Of a stretch of 64,000 bases of DNA, positions 1 to 7,386 are shown one piece after another. The number at the start of each line of letters is the position of its first letter. Position 1 is the first letter of the stretch. A program made the translations under genes and the position numbers. Below the pieces are notes generated by a model. The model did not search any database, was not told the origin of the DNA, and worked only from the letters and a program-made list of their open reading frames with translations. The stretch spans positions 1 to 64,000 of the forward strand of contig CAVTOY010000014.1 of NCBI GenBank assembly GCA_963736445.1, written 5' to 3'. Source of the stretch: Thiosocius sp963736445 (lineage in GTDB: Bacteria > Pseudomonadota > Gammaproteobacteria > Chromatiales > Chromatiaceae).

Positions 1-388
1 CGATAACACTAAACACGCACATTATGTATAATGAAATGAGGATTTTCGAAAAAGAGTGACCTAAAAATCCAAAAATAATCGCAAGAATCAGAAAAACAAT
101 TAAAATACCGGCCAGAGCGAGTTTCATCTTGATTGGAAACAGGAGTGATCCGCCATAGAAGTGTTGCCAGTCCATAAGACCTAAAAGTACAGTCGGTACT
201 GCACCGAAAAATGCCAGCACAGCACAATGTCTGGCGGTTTGAGCCAGGCTGGTTTTGCGAAAAACCAAAGCAGTCAGCATAAACAAGAATGCCCCCATGG
301 TCATTCCAATGGGCAGGTGATTGATGGCCGGGTGGAGTGGGTGAGTATAGCCGAATTTAGCCAGGATCTGATAAATATGCTCAAACAT
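1..388 (-). CDS. Small multi-pass membrane protein, DUF2231-like (3' end off the window)
   Basis: The reading frame opens at an ATG at 388 behind an AAGGGG ribosome-binding site and stays open to the left edge, so the C-terminus is missing. The visible 129 residues begin MFEHIYQILAKFGYTHPLHP and continue with the HLPIGM stretch, followed by at least three hydrophobic segments. A histidine-proline-rich N-terminus ahead of membrane helices resembles DUF2231-type proteins, which often accompany cytochromes. That assignment is by pattern only. It lies downstream of the HdrC/HdrB genes on the same strand but about 320 bases away, so it may be a separate unit. Confidence 0.6.
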   Translation of the reverse strand, partial: MFEHIYQILAKFGYTHPLHPAINHLPIGMTMGAFLFMLTALVFRKTSLAQTARHCAVLAFFGAVPTVLLGLMDWQHFYGGSLLFPIKMKLALAGILIVFLILAIIFGFLGHSFSKILISLYIMCVFSVI

Positions 389-709
389 TTCAATACCCCT
401 TCAGCGGGAAAAGAGCTGATTTCGTCTGAAACCCTTAACCTGGTGTGGCTTTATTTTTTTCTGATACACGGTCGTGCGGAACTGCCGATAGCTATTTTTT
501 GGGTCGAATCCAATCTGCCTACCTTACAAATACCCTGCAAGTCAAATATAATTTTATCCGTCTATCTGGAAAAAACAGGTAATATTGCTTGTGGAAGCCG
601 CTCCCACAGGAGAATTTTTAAAGTAACTTGGATTTACCGGAAAACGTCTAGCTATATTGGAATGTTTCCTTCTTTTTTCAAATATAAAGCTGTAAAAGCC
701 CTGAGCTTT
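389..709. other. Intergenic gap with one REP-like hairpin
   Basis: About 320 AT-rich bases between hdrB and the DUF2231-like gene. I see no convincing gene; the open frame on the plus strand here has no ribosome-binding site and no recognisable protein. The only structure is the hairpin at 590-608. The bases next to the gene at 388 supply its ribosome-binding site. Confidence 0.5.
590..608. repeat. REP-like imperfect palindrome
   Basis: TGTGGAAGCCGCTCCCACA forms a 9-bp stem with one mismatch. On the minus strand it reads TGTGGGAGCGGCTTCCACA, where the mismatch becomes a G-U pair. The GTGGGAGCGGCTTCC core resembles repetitive extragenic palindromes seen in many proteobacteria. Only one copy is visible in this window. 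Confidence 0.45.
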
Positions 710-1558
710 TCAAATGAACCCCTTGGCTTTTAACAAAGGCCGGGGATCTACCAGGTGACTTGACAGCCAACTTTTTTTGATCCCCAATCCCAAAGCCATG
801 GATAGGATTTCGGAAAAATGGAAGGTTGGAATTTGATTTTTCAAAGTGCAACGAATCTCAAGGTTTAACTGGCACATCGCGCAGGCGGTAATGACGCAAT
901 CCGCTTTGGCATCTATGGCGCCCTGCATAATCCGGTTGACCATCGGCGTGACCACAGCCGGTTTGGCCACGGATAGAAATGTACCGCAACATCTGGATGA
1001 GAACGACCAGGTAAGGGACTCAGCGCCGAAGTATGTGAGTATTTTTTCCACCAAACCATAGTAGTTTTTTTCATGCCGCATTTCCGGCGGTCGATTGAGC
1101 ATGCAGCCGTAATAAGGTACAAATCTGAGGCCTTTTAGCGTATTCGGTGCACTGGATCGAGGTTGCAGGGAAAAATGCCGGGTCAACAGTTCGAAATAGT
1201 GGATGATCTCAAGGTCCATATCCACCGGACGTGCCCAGGTGTCTTGATACCGGCGTTGAAGATCGGGATCGTTTTTCAGGTGTAATTGAGCCGTTTTCAA
1301 TCTCAGCATACAGCTCGGACAGGCCACCAGCAACGGACGATCGCTCGGGCAAAGAGAAAGATTGCGACATGCCAGCTGAAATGCGAGGTCTCCTTTGATG
1401 CTGTGGGTCGAGGAGCTGCCGCAACAGTTCCAGTCTTCCAGTTCGACAAGGTTATATCCCAAGTGCCTTGCAACCTCAATCAGTGAAAGATTGTTCTCCC
1501 GCGCGGATGTCGCCAACGAGCACCCGGGAAAATAGGATATGTCCTTCATTGATTCCAT
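710..1558 (-). CDS. HdrB-like heterodisulfide reductase subunit (CCG domains)
   Basis: Carries two cysteine-rich CCG domains, the signature of HdrB subunits that bind the non-cubane clusters acting on disulfides. The first has YFPGCS, WNCCGSS and CPSC; the second has YYGC, RCCGTF and CAMC. At about 282 residues it is normal length for the family. The open frame extends to 1603 but overlaps hdrC, so I place the start near 1558 (MESMKDISYF), ten bases after the hdrC stop; ATG 1549 is also possible. HdrB normally works with the iron-sulfur subunit HdrC encoded just upstream. No flavin subunit HdrA is present here, so the electron partner is unknown; a membrane or quinone-linked role is inference. 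Confidence 0.85.
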   Translation of the reverse strand: MESMKDISYFPGCSLATSARENNLSLIEVARHLGYNLVELEDWNCCGSSSTHSIKGDLAFQLACRNLSLCPSDRPLLVACPSCMLRLKTAQLHLKNDPDLQRRYQDTWARPVDMDLEIIHYFELLTRHFSLQPRSSAPNTLKGLRFVPYYGCMLNRPPEMRHEKNYYGLVEKILTYFGAESLTWSFSSRCCGTFLSVAKPAVVTPMVNRIMQGAIDAKADCVITACAMCQLNLEIRCTLKNQIPTFHFSEILSMALGLGIKKSWLSSHLVDPRPLLKAKGFI

Positions 1559-1568
1559 GGTGTTCAAT

Positions 1569-2141
1569 TCAACGAATTCCATGCTTTGCGAAAATCGCGT
1601 CAATCCCGCGGCGATCGTTAACTTTTGAAGGCCGCAAATCGAGCTTTCGTTTTGCCAGCATTTTTACCCCCAGATCCACATCGGAGAATAAATCGCGTGT
1701 ACGAATCTTATACCGCATCATAATCTCCAGTTTATGTGTTCGGCCATGCCGCTCGATGGAATTGATGACTTCCTTATGAAAATTGAAAATGCCCGGTTCG
1801 GCGATCTTAACCCCCGCTTGAATGGCCATTTCTCTAACAGCGTCCATCATGGAAGCGATGTCAATGGCTTGGGGGCAGGCCATTGAACAGGTGTTGCAGC
1901 CGATACAAAACCAGATGTCGGAGGACTCCAGCGCCTCTTGGATGAACCCCAGCTGAAACAGGCGAATAATGCCGTTGGGTCGGTAGGTCATGGCATCCGA
2001 AACCGGGCATCCGCCGCCGCAGCTTTGACAATGAAGACAGCGATTGATGTCGGTTCCAGACTGGTCGACGACTTCTTTGATAACTTGCCGCTGGGTGTTC
2101 ACGGGTAGGCCGACAACTTTATCTGTATTTAGCGCTTTCAT
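1569..2141 (-). CDS. HdrC-like iron-sulfur subunit
   Basis: Contains two 4Fe-4S binding motifs, CLHCQSCGGGCP and CIGCNTCSMACP, spaced as in HdrC proteins that pass electrons to HdrB. Total length of about 190 residues fits the family. Two in-frame ATGs (2150 and 2141) are possible. The second has GGTAGG nine bases upstream, so it is preferred. The gene is followed immediately by hdrB on the same strand and preceded by a truncated nitric oxide reductase gene. A CRP/FNR-type palindrome lies in the gap upstream, which may place the pair under redox or nitrosative control. Confidence 0.85.
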   Translation of the reverse strand: MKALNTDKVVGLPVNTQRQVIKEVVDQSGTDINRCLHCQSCGGGCPVSDAMTYRPNGIIRLFQLGFIQEALESSDIWFCIGCNTCSMACPQAIDIASMMDAVREMAIQAGVKIAEPGIFNFHKEVINSIERHGRTHKLEIMMRYKIRTRDLFSDVDLGVKMLAKRKLDLRPSKVNDRRGIDAIFAKHGIR

Positions 2142-2176
2142 GGCCGCCATCCTACCAGCAAACTGCCATCGTGAAT

Positions 2177-2190
2177 TTGACGTAGGTCAA
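2177..2190 (-). promoter_or_regulatory. Possible CRP/FNR-family operator upstream of hdrC
   Basis: TTGAC-N4-GTCAA is a perfect 14-base palindrome sitting about 35 bases upstream of the preferred hdrC start. CRP/FNR regulators, including FNR, DNR and HcpR types, bind TTGA(T/C)-N4-(A/G)TCAA sites. The position fits repression or a close promoter. It may also be what remains of a regulatory region joined here by the deletion that removed most of the upstream gene. No promoter hexamers could be assigned with confidence. Confidence 0.45.
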
Positions 2191-2195
2191 TAAAT

Positions 2196-2600
2196 TCAAG
2201 TTTTCCTTATCCTTAAATCCACCAGTGCCCGCTGTGATGCATCCAAGGCAGACAAATCCGCGCCCAATTCTTGTCTGGCAATAGCCTGGCCGGTTTCCAG
2301 CGAGAGTCCGTGCAGGTACTGGGCTGAAAAATCCGGGCCTAAATAGGAGCCATGGCCCCAGATCGAGCCGTTCTGCATAAGGCCGTATTTTAAAAAAACC
2401 TCTTGACCCGCTTCAATCTCCTGCCCGCTGAATATTGTTTTTCCATCGAAATCGACTACTTTTTCCGGAATGGGCGGGGCATAACGATAGGCCTGCACCG
2501 ACATGAAGATCAAACCGATCATCCCGATAACAAACACCAGTAAAACGCTGCGGCGCCACCATGGTGAGAGTGTTAGAGTGGAAGATAGTTGCTCTTTCAT
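2196..2600 (-). pseudogene. N-terminal fragment of quinol nitric oxide reductase (qNOR/NorB)
   Basis: The 134 residues match the start of single-subunit nitric oxide reductases: one N-terminal membrane helix after SPWWRRS, then the periplasmic stretch with FLKYGLMQNGSIWGHGSYLG and PDFSAQYLH. A complete qNOR has about 750 residues, with a haem-copper oxidase-type catalytic core carrying the metal-binding histidines. All of that is missing. The start at 2600 is firm, with AAAGGAGG seven bases upstream. The frame ends in LVDLRIRKT and a stop, and hdrC follows 54 bases on. I read this as an internal deletion or an assembly join; a working enzyme is very unlikely. Confidence 0.8.
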
Positions 2601-2682
2601 TTTAATGCCTCCTTTTTCTAATTTGCTTAAAAATCAATTAGATTTCGTGACAGCATTGAAGGTTGCGGTTTTTTTCCTTCTT

Positions 2683-3258
2683 TCAACCTGAACCACATCT
2701 TACGGCGCAAATGTAGAACTTTGGGAGTGATTTATAACCCACTCCGATAGCACCATCCCGGGTATAGAGAACCCAAGCATAACTTGGTTCATATACACTT
2801 GTAGTTGATGACCAATACCCGTCAATGACCTTGTAAGAAGGGAGGTTGATATACAGCGCTGGGGAGTGAGAGTACATATCCGTAAGGCTTTCTAATTCTC
2901 GTATGTTTGGCAGACGCCAATCGCTATACCCACCTATTGTTCTGCTATTTAGTCGTTCTACGGCACTAAATGCTTCTTTCCAACTGACAGGTTGGTCTGT
3001 CAAATTTGCATACTTCAGCCAAATCAGCCCGGTTAAACGGTCGTGTACAGAAATTTCCTTTATTTCGAATCTTTCGGATAAGTTTGCGTTTCTGCACCAA
3101 GACAAGCCTGTAAGGTTATCCTCTACCATATCCTTAAGAACCTTAAACCGGTTTTTGACGCCGATACCGCCCTTCTTATGTTCCGCATCTTGACCCGAAC
3201 CTGAACAGGGGATTTTATTGCCGGATTCATCGAAACAATCCTTTTGATCTGTTTCCAA
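2683..3258 (-). CDS. Lcl-type C-terminal domain (DUF1566) protein
   Basis: The C-terminal part shows the DUF1566/Lcl signature: DRLTGLIWLK, then GGYSDWRLPNIRELESL, YWSSTT and a final AVRCG. Such domains occur in surface or secreted proteins, mostly of unknown role, and are abundant in deltaproteobacterial-type anaerobes. The N-terminal half repeats a similar NLTGLSWCRNANL segment, suggesting two partial copies. The start is a TTG at 3258 with AAAGGA six bases upstream; no signal peptide is visible, so export is uncertain. It lies on the same strand as DUF3124 upstream, separated by about 170 bases without a gene. Confidence 0.7.
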   Translation of the reverse strand: METDQKDCFDESGNKIPCSGSGQDAEHKKGGIGVKNRFKVLKDMVEDNLTGLSWCRNANLSERFEIKEISVHDRLTGLIWLKYANLTDQPVSWKEAFSAVERLNSRTIGGYSDWRLPNIRELESLTDMYSHSPALYINLPSYKVIDGYWSSTTSVYEPSYAWVLYTRDGAIGVGYKSLPKFYICAVRCGSG

Positions 3259-3427
3259 AATATTTCCTTTTTTTCATTTAAATAACTCCTTAAAATGAAA
3301 GTATATTAGGTAACCCTCGATGTATTCCTGGCCCGCCTCAATGATCTTGTCTTTATGTGTTTCACTGCCATTAATTCAAAAAATACCACCGTGTAGTTAA
3401 AAAGGCCGTATATTTTTGCACTCCTTA

Positions 3428-3913
3428 TCACTCATGCGCAATGATGACACGACCCCGTGAGGTGAAAGAAACGCCCTGTTGATTTTGCGTACCAATCATT
3501 ATTGATTCAACAATAGGCGAGTTGACAAATTTGTCTGACTTCCATTCAACCATAAAATTAGCGCCAGACCCCCCACTTTTATCTTTTTCCGGTATAATAT
3601 AGCGCAAAGATTCTAGCGGTTTTAGAATTAGCGGAGTATCTATATATTTTTTTATAAGCTTCCCTTGTGTTTCATAAAAGTCTACTATCGTGATTTTGAT
3701 GTGATGGTGAGGATCAACGTTTCTGATGCTGAGTGTTACCGTCAATAAAAATGGGTCTTCCCGATTGCCGCTGTAAATATGTGAATAAGCAGGAACATAA
3801 AGAGTTTGTCCGTCAGACAACCCTCTTTTTTCGCCGGCATATAGAGGTTGAAGAGGAAAAACAAAAATAGCTAAAAGAATAAACACGTAGGCAAAAGAAA
3901 ATTTCTTATTCAT
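3428..3913 (-). CDS. DUF3124 family secreted protein
   Basis: 161 residues with a clear Sec signal peptide (MNKKFSFAYV, a hydrophobic stretch, then PLYAGEK as probable cleavage region). The mature part begins with GQTLYVPAYSHIY, the hallmark of DUF3124, whose function is unknown. GAGGG lies seven bases before the ATG. The fold is predicted as beta-rich from its alternating hydrophobic pattern. No operon partner is apparent. Confidence 0.75.
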   Translation of the reverse strand: MNKKFSFAYVFILLAIFVFPLQPLYAGEKRGLSDGQTLYVPAYSHIYSGNREDPFLLTVTLSIRNVDPHHHIKITIVDFYETQGKLIKKYIDTPLILKPLESLRYIIPEKDKSGGSGANFMVEWKSDKFVNSPIVESIMIGTQNQQGVSFTSRGRVIIAHE

Positions 3914-3954
3914 GGTTACCCTCCATTCGATTAGATGTCATATCATCATAAATC

Positions 3955-4122
3955 CTAATTAAAATCATTCTCCTTGTGCCTTTGCGCAATCGTGCCGGCC
4001 GGCTGGTCCAGAGCTATAAAATCATACTCCGAGGGTACCCCTTTACATAATACGGGGTCTAGCCCCTCAACTTTGAGATTGGGTATCATGCCCGCGAGTG
4101 TTTCAGCTGGTGTTCTTATCAT
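3955..4122 (-). pseudogene. Short open frame, possible C-terminal gene remnant
   Basis: A 55-codon frame starting MIRTPAETLAGMIP and ending QRHKENDFN. Its composition looks protein-like (LKVEGLDPVLCKGVPSEYDF) and it recalls the end of a flavodoxin-like domain such as that of flavodiiron proteins. This is a weak resemblance. An in-frame stop lies two codons before the ATG and no ribosome-binding site is evident, so a fragment of a lost gene is more likely than a working one. The rest of the 430-base gap (3914-4343) shows only the arsR promoter. Confidence 0.3.
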
Positions 4123-4290
4123 GACAACTTATATCAGCATTTAGGATTTTGCCAGCTTCTAATTCATCGTAAGTTTTCAGTGCACTCATGGCCCATTGAT
4201 CACGTGGTAAATATAGGCATTTAGAATTCAGGCGTAAAGTGAATTGTTTTCATTCCCGATAACCGCCGTCTCTTAGTTCTGTTTTTTGTG

Positions 4291-4319
4291 TTGACAACAT
4301 ACCATAAAGTCGATAGATT
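4291..4319 (+). promoter_or_regulatory. Sigma-70-type promoter of the arsR gene
   Basis: TTGACA (4291-4296), a 17-base spacer and TAGATT (4314-4319) lie 24 bases before the ArsR start codon, leaving a short leader with the ribosome-binding site GGAGG. ArsR repressors usually bind their own promoter, but I cannot mark a clear operator palindrome here. Confidence 0.6.
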
Positions 4320-4343
4320 CCGATTTAACGATATGGAGGTCTT

Positions 4344-4688
4344 ATGAGAGCATTTATCAAAGTTATGAAAGCCCTATCTGAACCTAACCGTGTAAAAATG
4401 GTTAAGCTTCTTCAGCACAAGGTAATGTGTGTTTGTGAAATTCAGGCAGCTTTGGGCCTGGCGCAGTCCACTGCAAGTAAGCACCTTAAAATACTGGAAG
4501 AAGCCGGTTTGATAACATATTTTAAGGATGGATTATGGGTGAATTATAGCCTGGCCGATGGCACTGATAGTCCGTATGCGGCTAATTTATTAGGCAGTTT
4601 AAGACATTGGCTTGACGATGACCCCGGATTAGCGGCCATCGTCGAACAGTTACCAACTATTCGTCGGGAAGATATCTGCGGAAACTAA
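4344..4688 (+). CDS. ArsR/SmtB-family metal(loid)-responsive repressor
   Basis: A 114-residue winged-helix regulator. The helix region QSTASKHLKILEEAGLI is the DNA-recognition motif. VMCVCEIQ near residue 30 places two cysteines (CVC) in the alpha-3 helix, the classical site that binds As(III) or soft metals and releases the repressor. GGAGG precedes the ATG. The gene heads a plus-strand cassette with a permease, an AhpD-like protein and a small CxxC protein, so these are its probable targets. Whether the inducer is arsenic or another thiophilic metal cannot be told from sequence. Confidence 0.88.
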   Translation: MRAFIKVMKALSEPNRVKMVKLLQHKVMCVCEIQAALGLAQSTASKHLKILEEAGLITYFKDGLWVNYSLADGTDSPYAANLLGSLRHWLDDDPGLAAIVEQLPTIRREDICGN

Positions 4689-4788
4689 TTTTTTTGGCCT
4701 TATATATCGTTACATGACGAATTATGAATGACAATTACGGCCATAGATTAATTTTTCCTAAGAGGTCGTTAAAAAGGAAAAGAAATAA

Positions 4789-5961
4789 ATGAAAGAACGT
4801 ACCAAGCTGTTATTGATTGTGGGGACCTTTTTGATCGCATTTTATGTTCCATGGAGCCATCCGATTATCCGGCAATCCGGATTGGAAGCCTTCATGATGC
4901 TGCAGGAATACGCCCGGGAACATGTTCTGACTTGTCTCGTACCCGCTTTTTTTATTGCTGGGGCTATTGCCGTGTTCGTATCACAGGCATCGGTTCTTAA
5001 GTATTTTGGAGCCAAGGCTAATAAGATTTTATCATATTCTGTAGCCTCTGTTTCCGGGACTATCCTGGCGGTTTGCTCTTGCACGGTATTGCCCTTGTTC
5101 GCAGGCATTTACACTCGTGGGGCAGGAATTGGTCCAGCAACGGCGTTTCTTTATTCAGGACCGGCAATTAATGTGTTGGCCATTTCGTTGACGGCAAAAA
5201 TATTGGGCTGGCAACTGGGTCTGGCGCGGGCTGTTGGCGCGGTATTTTTCGCTGTAGTAACTGGTCTACTGATGGCGTTAATCTTTCGCAAGGATGATGC
5301 CTCACGTACCGAAGGGCAGATCTATGTGCCTGACCCAGACGCCACAGGTCGGACACTGGTGCAGGATGCCTTATACATTTTGACGATGGTTTTAATCCTG
5401 GTATTCGCCGCATTCGCCAAACCGGCTCCTGGATCAACCGGGCTCTGGCCGGTTATCTTTGCCGCAAAATGGTATATTACAGTTTCCTTGCTGATCATTT
5501 TAGGATTCATGCTTAAAGCATGGTTTACAAAAGATGAGTGTAAAAACTGGGTTGAGTCCTCCTGGGGCTTCATGAAACAGATTTTTCCTCTTCTGGGCGG
5601 CGGTGTGCTGGTGGCCGGTTTCATGCTGGGTCGTCCCGGACATCCAGCCTTGATTCCTGAACAATGGGTGCAGTCCCTTTTGGGTGGCAACTCTGTTTGG
5701 GCCAACTTGATCGCATCACTTTCCGGAGCATTGATGTATTTTGCAACCCTGACCGAGGTGCCAATTCTCCAAGGTCTTCTGGGGGCTGGGATGGGCAAAG
5801 GACCTGCACTGGCCCTACTGCTTGCGGGACCGGCGTTAAGCCTGCCGAATATGCTGGTGATCGGCAGCGTGATGGGAGTGAAAAAGACAGCAACTTTTTG
5901 CGGTATCATTGTCATCATGAGTACGATCGCCGGTATGTTATACGGTTATATTGCTACATAA
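4789..5961 (+). CDS. Permease, ArsP/SO_0444-like (DUF318)
   Basis: 390 residues with about eight to ten membrane segments. Two internally related halves carry the family hallmarks: CSCTVLPLFAGIYTRG with FLYSGPAINVLA in the first, and TEVPILQGLLGAGMGKGPA with LLAGPALSLPNML in the second. Members are inner-membrane efflux permeases for trivalent organoarsenicals or soft metals; the CSC motif is a likely substrate-binding site. It follows arsR by 100 bases with AAAAGGAAAAG upstream of the ATG. The start and length are normal for the family. Substrate is inferred from the arsR context. Confidence 0.82.
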   Translation: MKERTKLLLIVGTFLIAFYVPWSHPIIRQSGLEAFMMLQEYAREHVLTCLVPAFFIAGAIAVFVSQASVLKYFGAKANKILSYSVASVSGTILAVCSCTVLPLFAGIYTRGAGIGPATAFLYSGPAINVLAISLTAKILGWQLGLARAVGAVFFAVVTGLLMALIFRKDDASRTEGQIYVPDPDATGRTLVQDALYILTMVLILVFAAFAKPAPGSTGLWPVIFAAKWYITVSLLIILGFMLKAWFTKDECKNWVESSWGFMKQIFPLLGGGVLVAGFMLGRPGHPALIPEQWVQSLLGGNSVWANLIASLSGALMYFATLTEVPILQGLLGAGMGKGPALALLLAGPALSLPNMLVIGSVMGVKKTATFCGIIVIMSTIAGMLYGYIAT

Positions 5962-5966
5962 TTTCG

Positions 5967-5989
5967 ATGCAACCGACTTCGGGTTGCAT
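5967..5989 (+). other. Hairpin between the permease and the AhpD-like gene
   Basis: ATGCAACC / GGTTGCAT form a perfect 8-bp stem around a 7-base loop, followed by TAATTCTTTT. It starts five bases after the permease stop. It could be a weak terminator or an mRNA-stabilising hairpin within the operon, since the next gene follows 43 bases later with its own AAAGGAG site. Confidence 0.45.
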
Positions 5990-6031
5990 TAATTCTTTTA
6001 AGGAACCTTAACAAAGAAAGGAGAAGAAACA

Positions 6032-6355
6032 ATGAGGATGCTATCAGAATTTTTTCCGGAATTCACCGAAAAACTTGATGAAATGGATACGCTTTATGCC
6101 GACAAACGCAGCATTGATGAAAAAACATACCAGTTCATTTGTTTTGCACTCTCAATAAAGGGCAGATCAAAACCTTGCGTGCTGAAACATTTCAAAGGAG
6201 CATTAGAGGCTGGTGCAACTGTCAAAGAGTTGGCATATATTTTGGCCTTGGTCATGCGTGAAGCTGCCGGTGCTGATGACTGTTGGACTCACGATGTCAT
6301 CGGGGATTGGAAAGAGATCATTGCAGGCAACATTGCTTGCGATTGTCAGAAATAG
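6032..6355 (+). CDS. Carboxymuconolactone decarboxylase (AhpD-like) family protein
   Basis: 107 residues of the all-helical CMD/AhpD family, with the diagnostic HFKGALEAGATVKELAYIL. AhpD-type enzymes use a CxxC pair followed by a histidine for thiol-disulfide chemistry. Here the region reads RSKPCVLKH: the first cysteine is replaced by serine and only the second and the histidine remain. Another cysteine occurs near the C-terminus in DDCWTHD and two more in ACDCQK at the end. The protein may therefore use a single-cysteine mechanism or pair with the small CxxC protein encoded next. AAAGGAG lies seven bases before the ATG. Confidence 0.8.
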   Translation: MRMLSEFFPEFTEKLDEMDTLYADKRSIDEKTYQFICFALSIKGRSKPCVLKHFKGALEAGATVKELAYILALVMREAAGADDCWTHDVIGDWKEIIAGNIACDCQK

Positions 6356-6391
6356 AGTAAACGATATAGCATTAGATAAAGGAGTGTTAAA

Positions 6392-6625
6392 ATGGAGATC
6401 AAAGTCCTGGGGCCTGGATGCGCTAAATGCGAACAGACCGAGAAAGTGGTTAAGGAAGCTGTGGCCGAAGCTGGTGTATCTGCTGATGTGGAAAAGATCA
6501 CTGACGTAATGAAAATCGCTGGATATGGAGTATTCGGCACACCTGCAGTAGTGGTGGATGGCGAGGTGAAATCAGTTGGTAAGATTCCCAGCAAGGAAGA
6601 TATTAAATCCTGGATTGGGAAGTAA
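6392..6625 (+). CDS. Small thioredoxin-fold redox-active disulfide protein (TM0996/MTH895 type)
   Basis: 77 residues with the motif GPGCAKCEQTEKVV near the N-terminus and FGTPAVVVDGE, the cis-proline region of a thioredoxin fold. These mini-thioredoxins lack the usual WCGPC motif and act in thiol transfer in anaerobes, often next to ArsR-regulated permeases. The gene follows the AhpD-like gene by 36 bases with AAGGAG upstream. The context suggests it reduces or delivers metal(loid)s for the permease, which is an inference. Confidence 0.88.
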   Translation: MEIKVLGPGCAKCEQTEKVVKEAVAEAGVSADVEKITDVMKIAGYGVFGTPAVVVDGEVKSVGKIPSKEDIKSWIGK

Positions 6626-6658
6626 GTGACTGAAATCTGCATTGCGGGAGGAAAAGCC

Positions 6659-6733
6659 ATGTTGCTTTCAGGTTATACAAAAGATATTTTCCGGCCAAAG
6701 TGCAACGCCGGGTTTGAGTCTGCTAAGAGATAA
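6659..6733 (+). CDS. 24-codon open frame with a strong ribosome-binding site
   Basis: Starts ATG at 6659 behind GGGAGGAAAAGCC and ends at a TAA. The peptide MLLSGYTKDIFRPKCNAGF plus six residues has no recognised family. The strong initiation region suggests that translation starts here, either of a small peptide or of a gene that has lost its continuation by an indel. Confidence 0.25.
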   Translation: MLLSGYTKDIFRPKCNAGFESAKR

Positions 6734-6805
6734 AATATGACAATTTGTGCTCAAACTCCCCGAGGGATTGCCTGCATAGTAAATAGCATATTGAAAGGAA
6801 AATTG

Positions 6806-7116
6806 ATGATAAAATTGAAGTGGTTCGCATTAATCGAAACATTGCTTATATGCTGTGTAGTGACAGTATTTGCTGATGACCTATAAAAAATCCAATATAC
6901 CATCTGTTCCTACACCAGGTTTAGTAACGATGGTGGATTTGGGAGCACACAAATGTATCCCTTGCAAAATGATGGCTCCCATCATCGCGGAGCTTCAAAA
7001 AGAATATGCAGGTCGGGCCTCAATCGTTTTTATTGATGTTTGGGAACATAGGGAGCAAGCACAGCGTTTTGGTATCCGGAGTATTCCAACTCAAATTTTT
7101 TATGATAAACAATTGG
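6806..7116 (+). pseudogene. Exported thioredoxin-like gene, frameshifted and cut by the T run
   Basis: The frame from ATG 6806 (AAAGGA upstream) gives a signal-peptide-like MIKLKWFALIETLLICCVVT VFADDL and stops at 6884. One frame over, the sequence continues as a thioredoxin domain: LVTMVDLGAHKCIPCKMMAP contains the CIPC active site, followed by VFIDVWE and GIRSIPTQIFYDK with the cis-proline. Joining the frames gives one periplasmic thioredoxin, so a single indel near 6880-6890 is likely. The domain is then lost at the poly-T run about 25-30 residues before its expected end. TTG 6870 could start the second frame alone but has no ribosome-binding site. Confidence 0.65.
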
Positions 7117-7140
7117 TTTTTTTTTTTTTTTTTTTTTTTT
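7117..7140. other. 24-base T homopolymer at an apparent sequence junction
   Basis: An uninterrupted run of 24 T. Left of it the sequence is AT-rich and encodes the thioredoxin gene, which ends mid-domain. Right of it the composition turns GC-rich within about 60 bases and all further genes are gammaproteobacterial in type. A natural bacterial homopolymer of this length is rare, so this is most simply an assembly or cloning join. Confidence 0.8.
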
Positions 7141-7386
7141 GGTGCCTTTCGTTCAGTTACGTATTGCTGAAAAAAGAGGATCACAAGCACCGAGACACGC
7201 AGGATCAGTGGCCGACGTTCGAGCGCGGCGATGGACAGCGATATCATGCCGTGCGTTTGTCGCATTCAGGAATCACAGCGGGGTGTCGCGCACCCGATGG
7301 CCCACTGCTCGCGCAGAGGGGGATCCGGATAGCACCGCCAGAGGAACGCGGCGCGACCGATCCTCAGCGGTGCGGGCCCGGGGTGG

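Noticed and set aside
227..733. 168-codon plus-strand open frame
   Set aside because: It lies antisense to the start of the DUF2231-like gene, has no ribosome-binding site and no protein-like pattern.
7117..7140. Poly-T as a natural phase-variable tract in the thioredoxin gene
   Set aside because: Sequence beyond the tract in no frame restores the thioredoxin domain, and composition changes there, so a slippage tract is unlikely.
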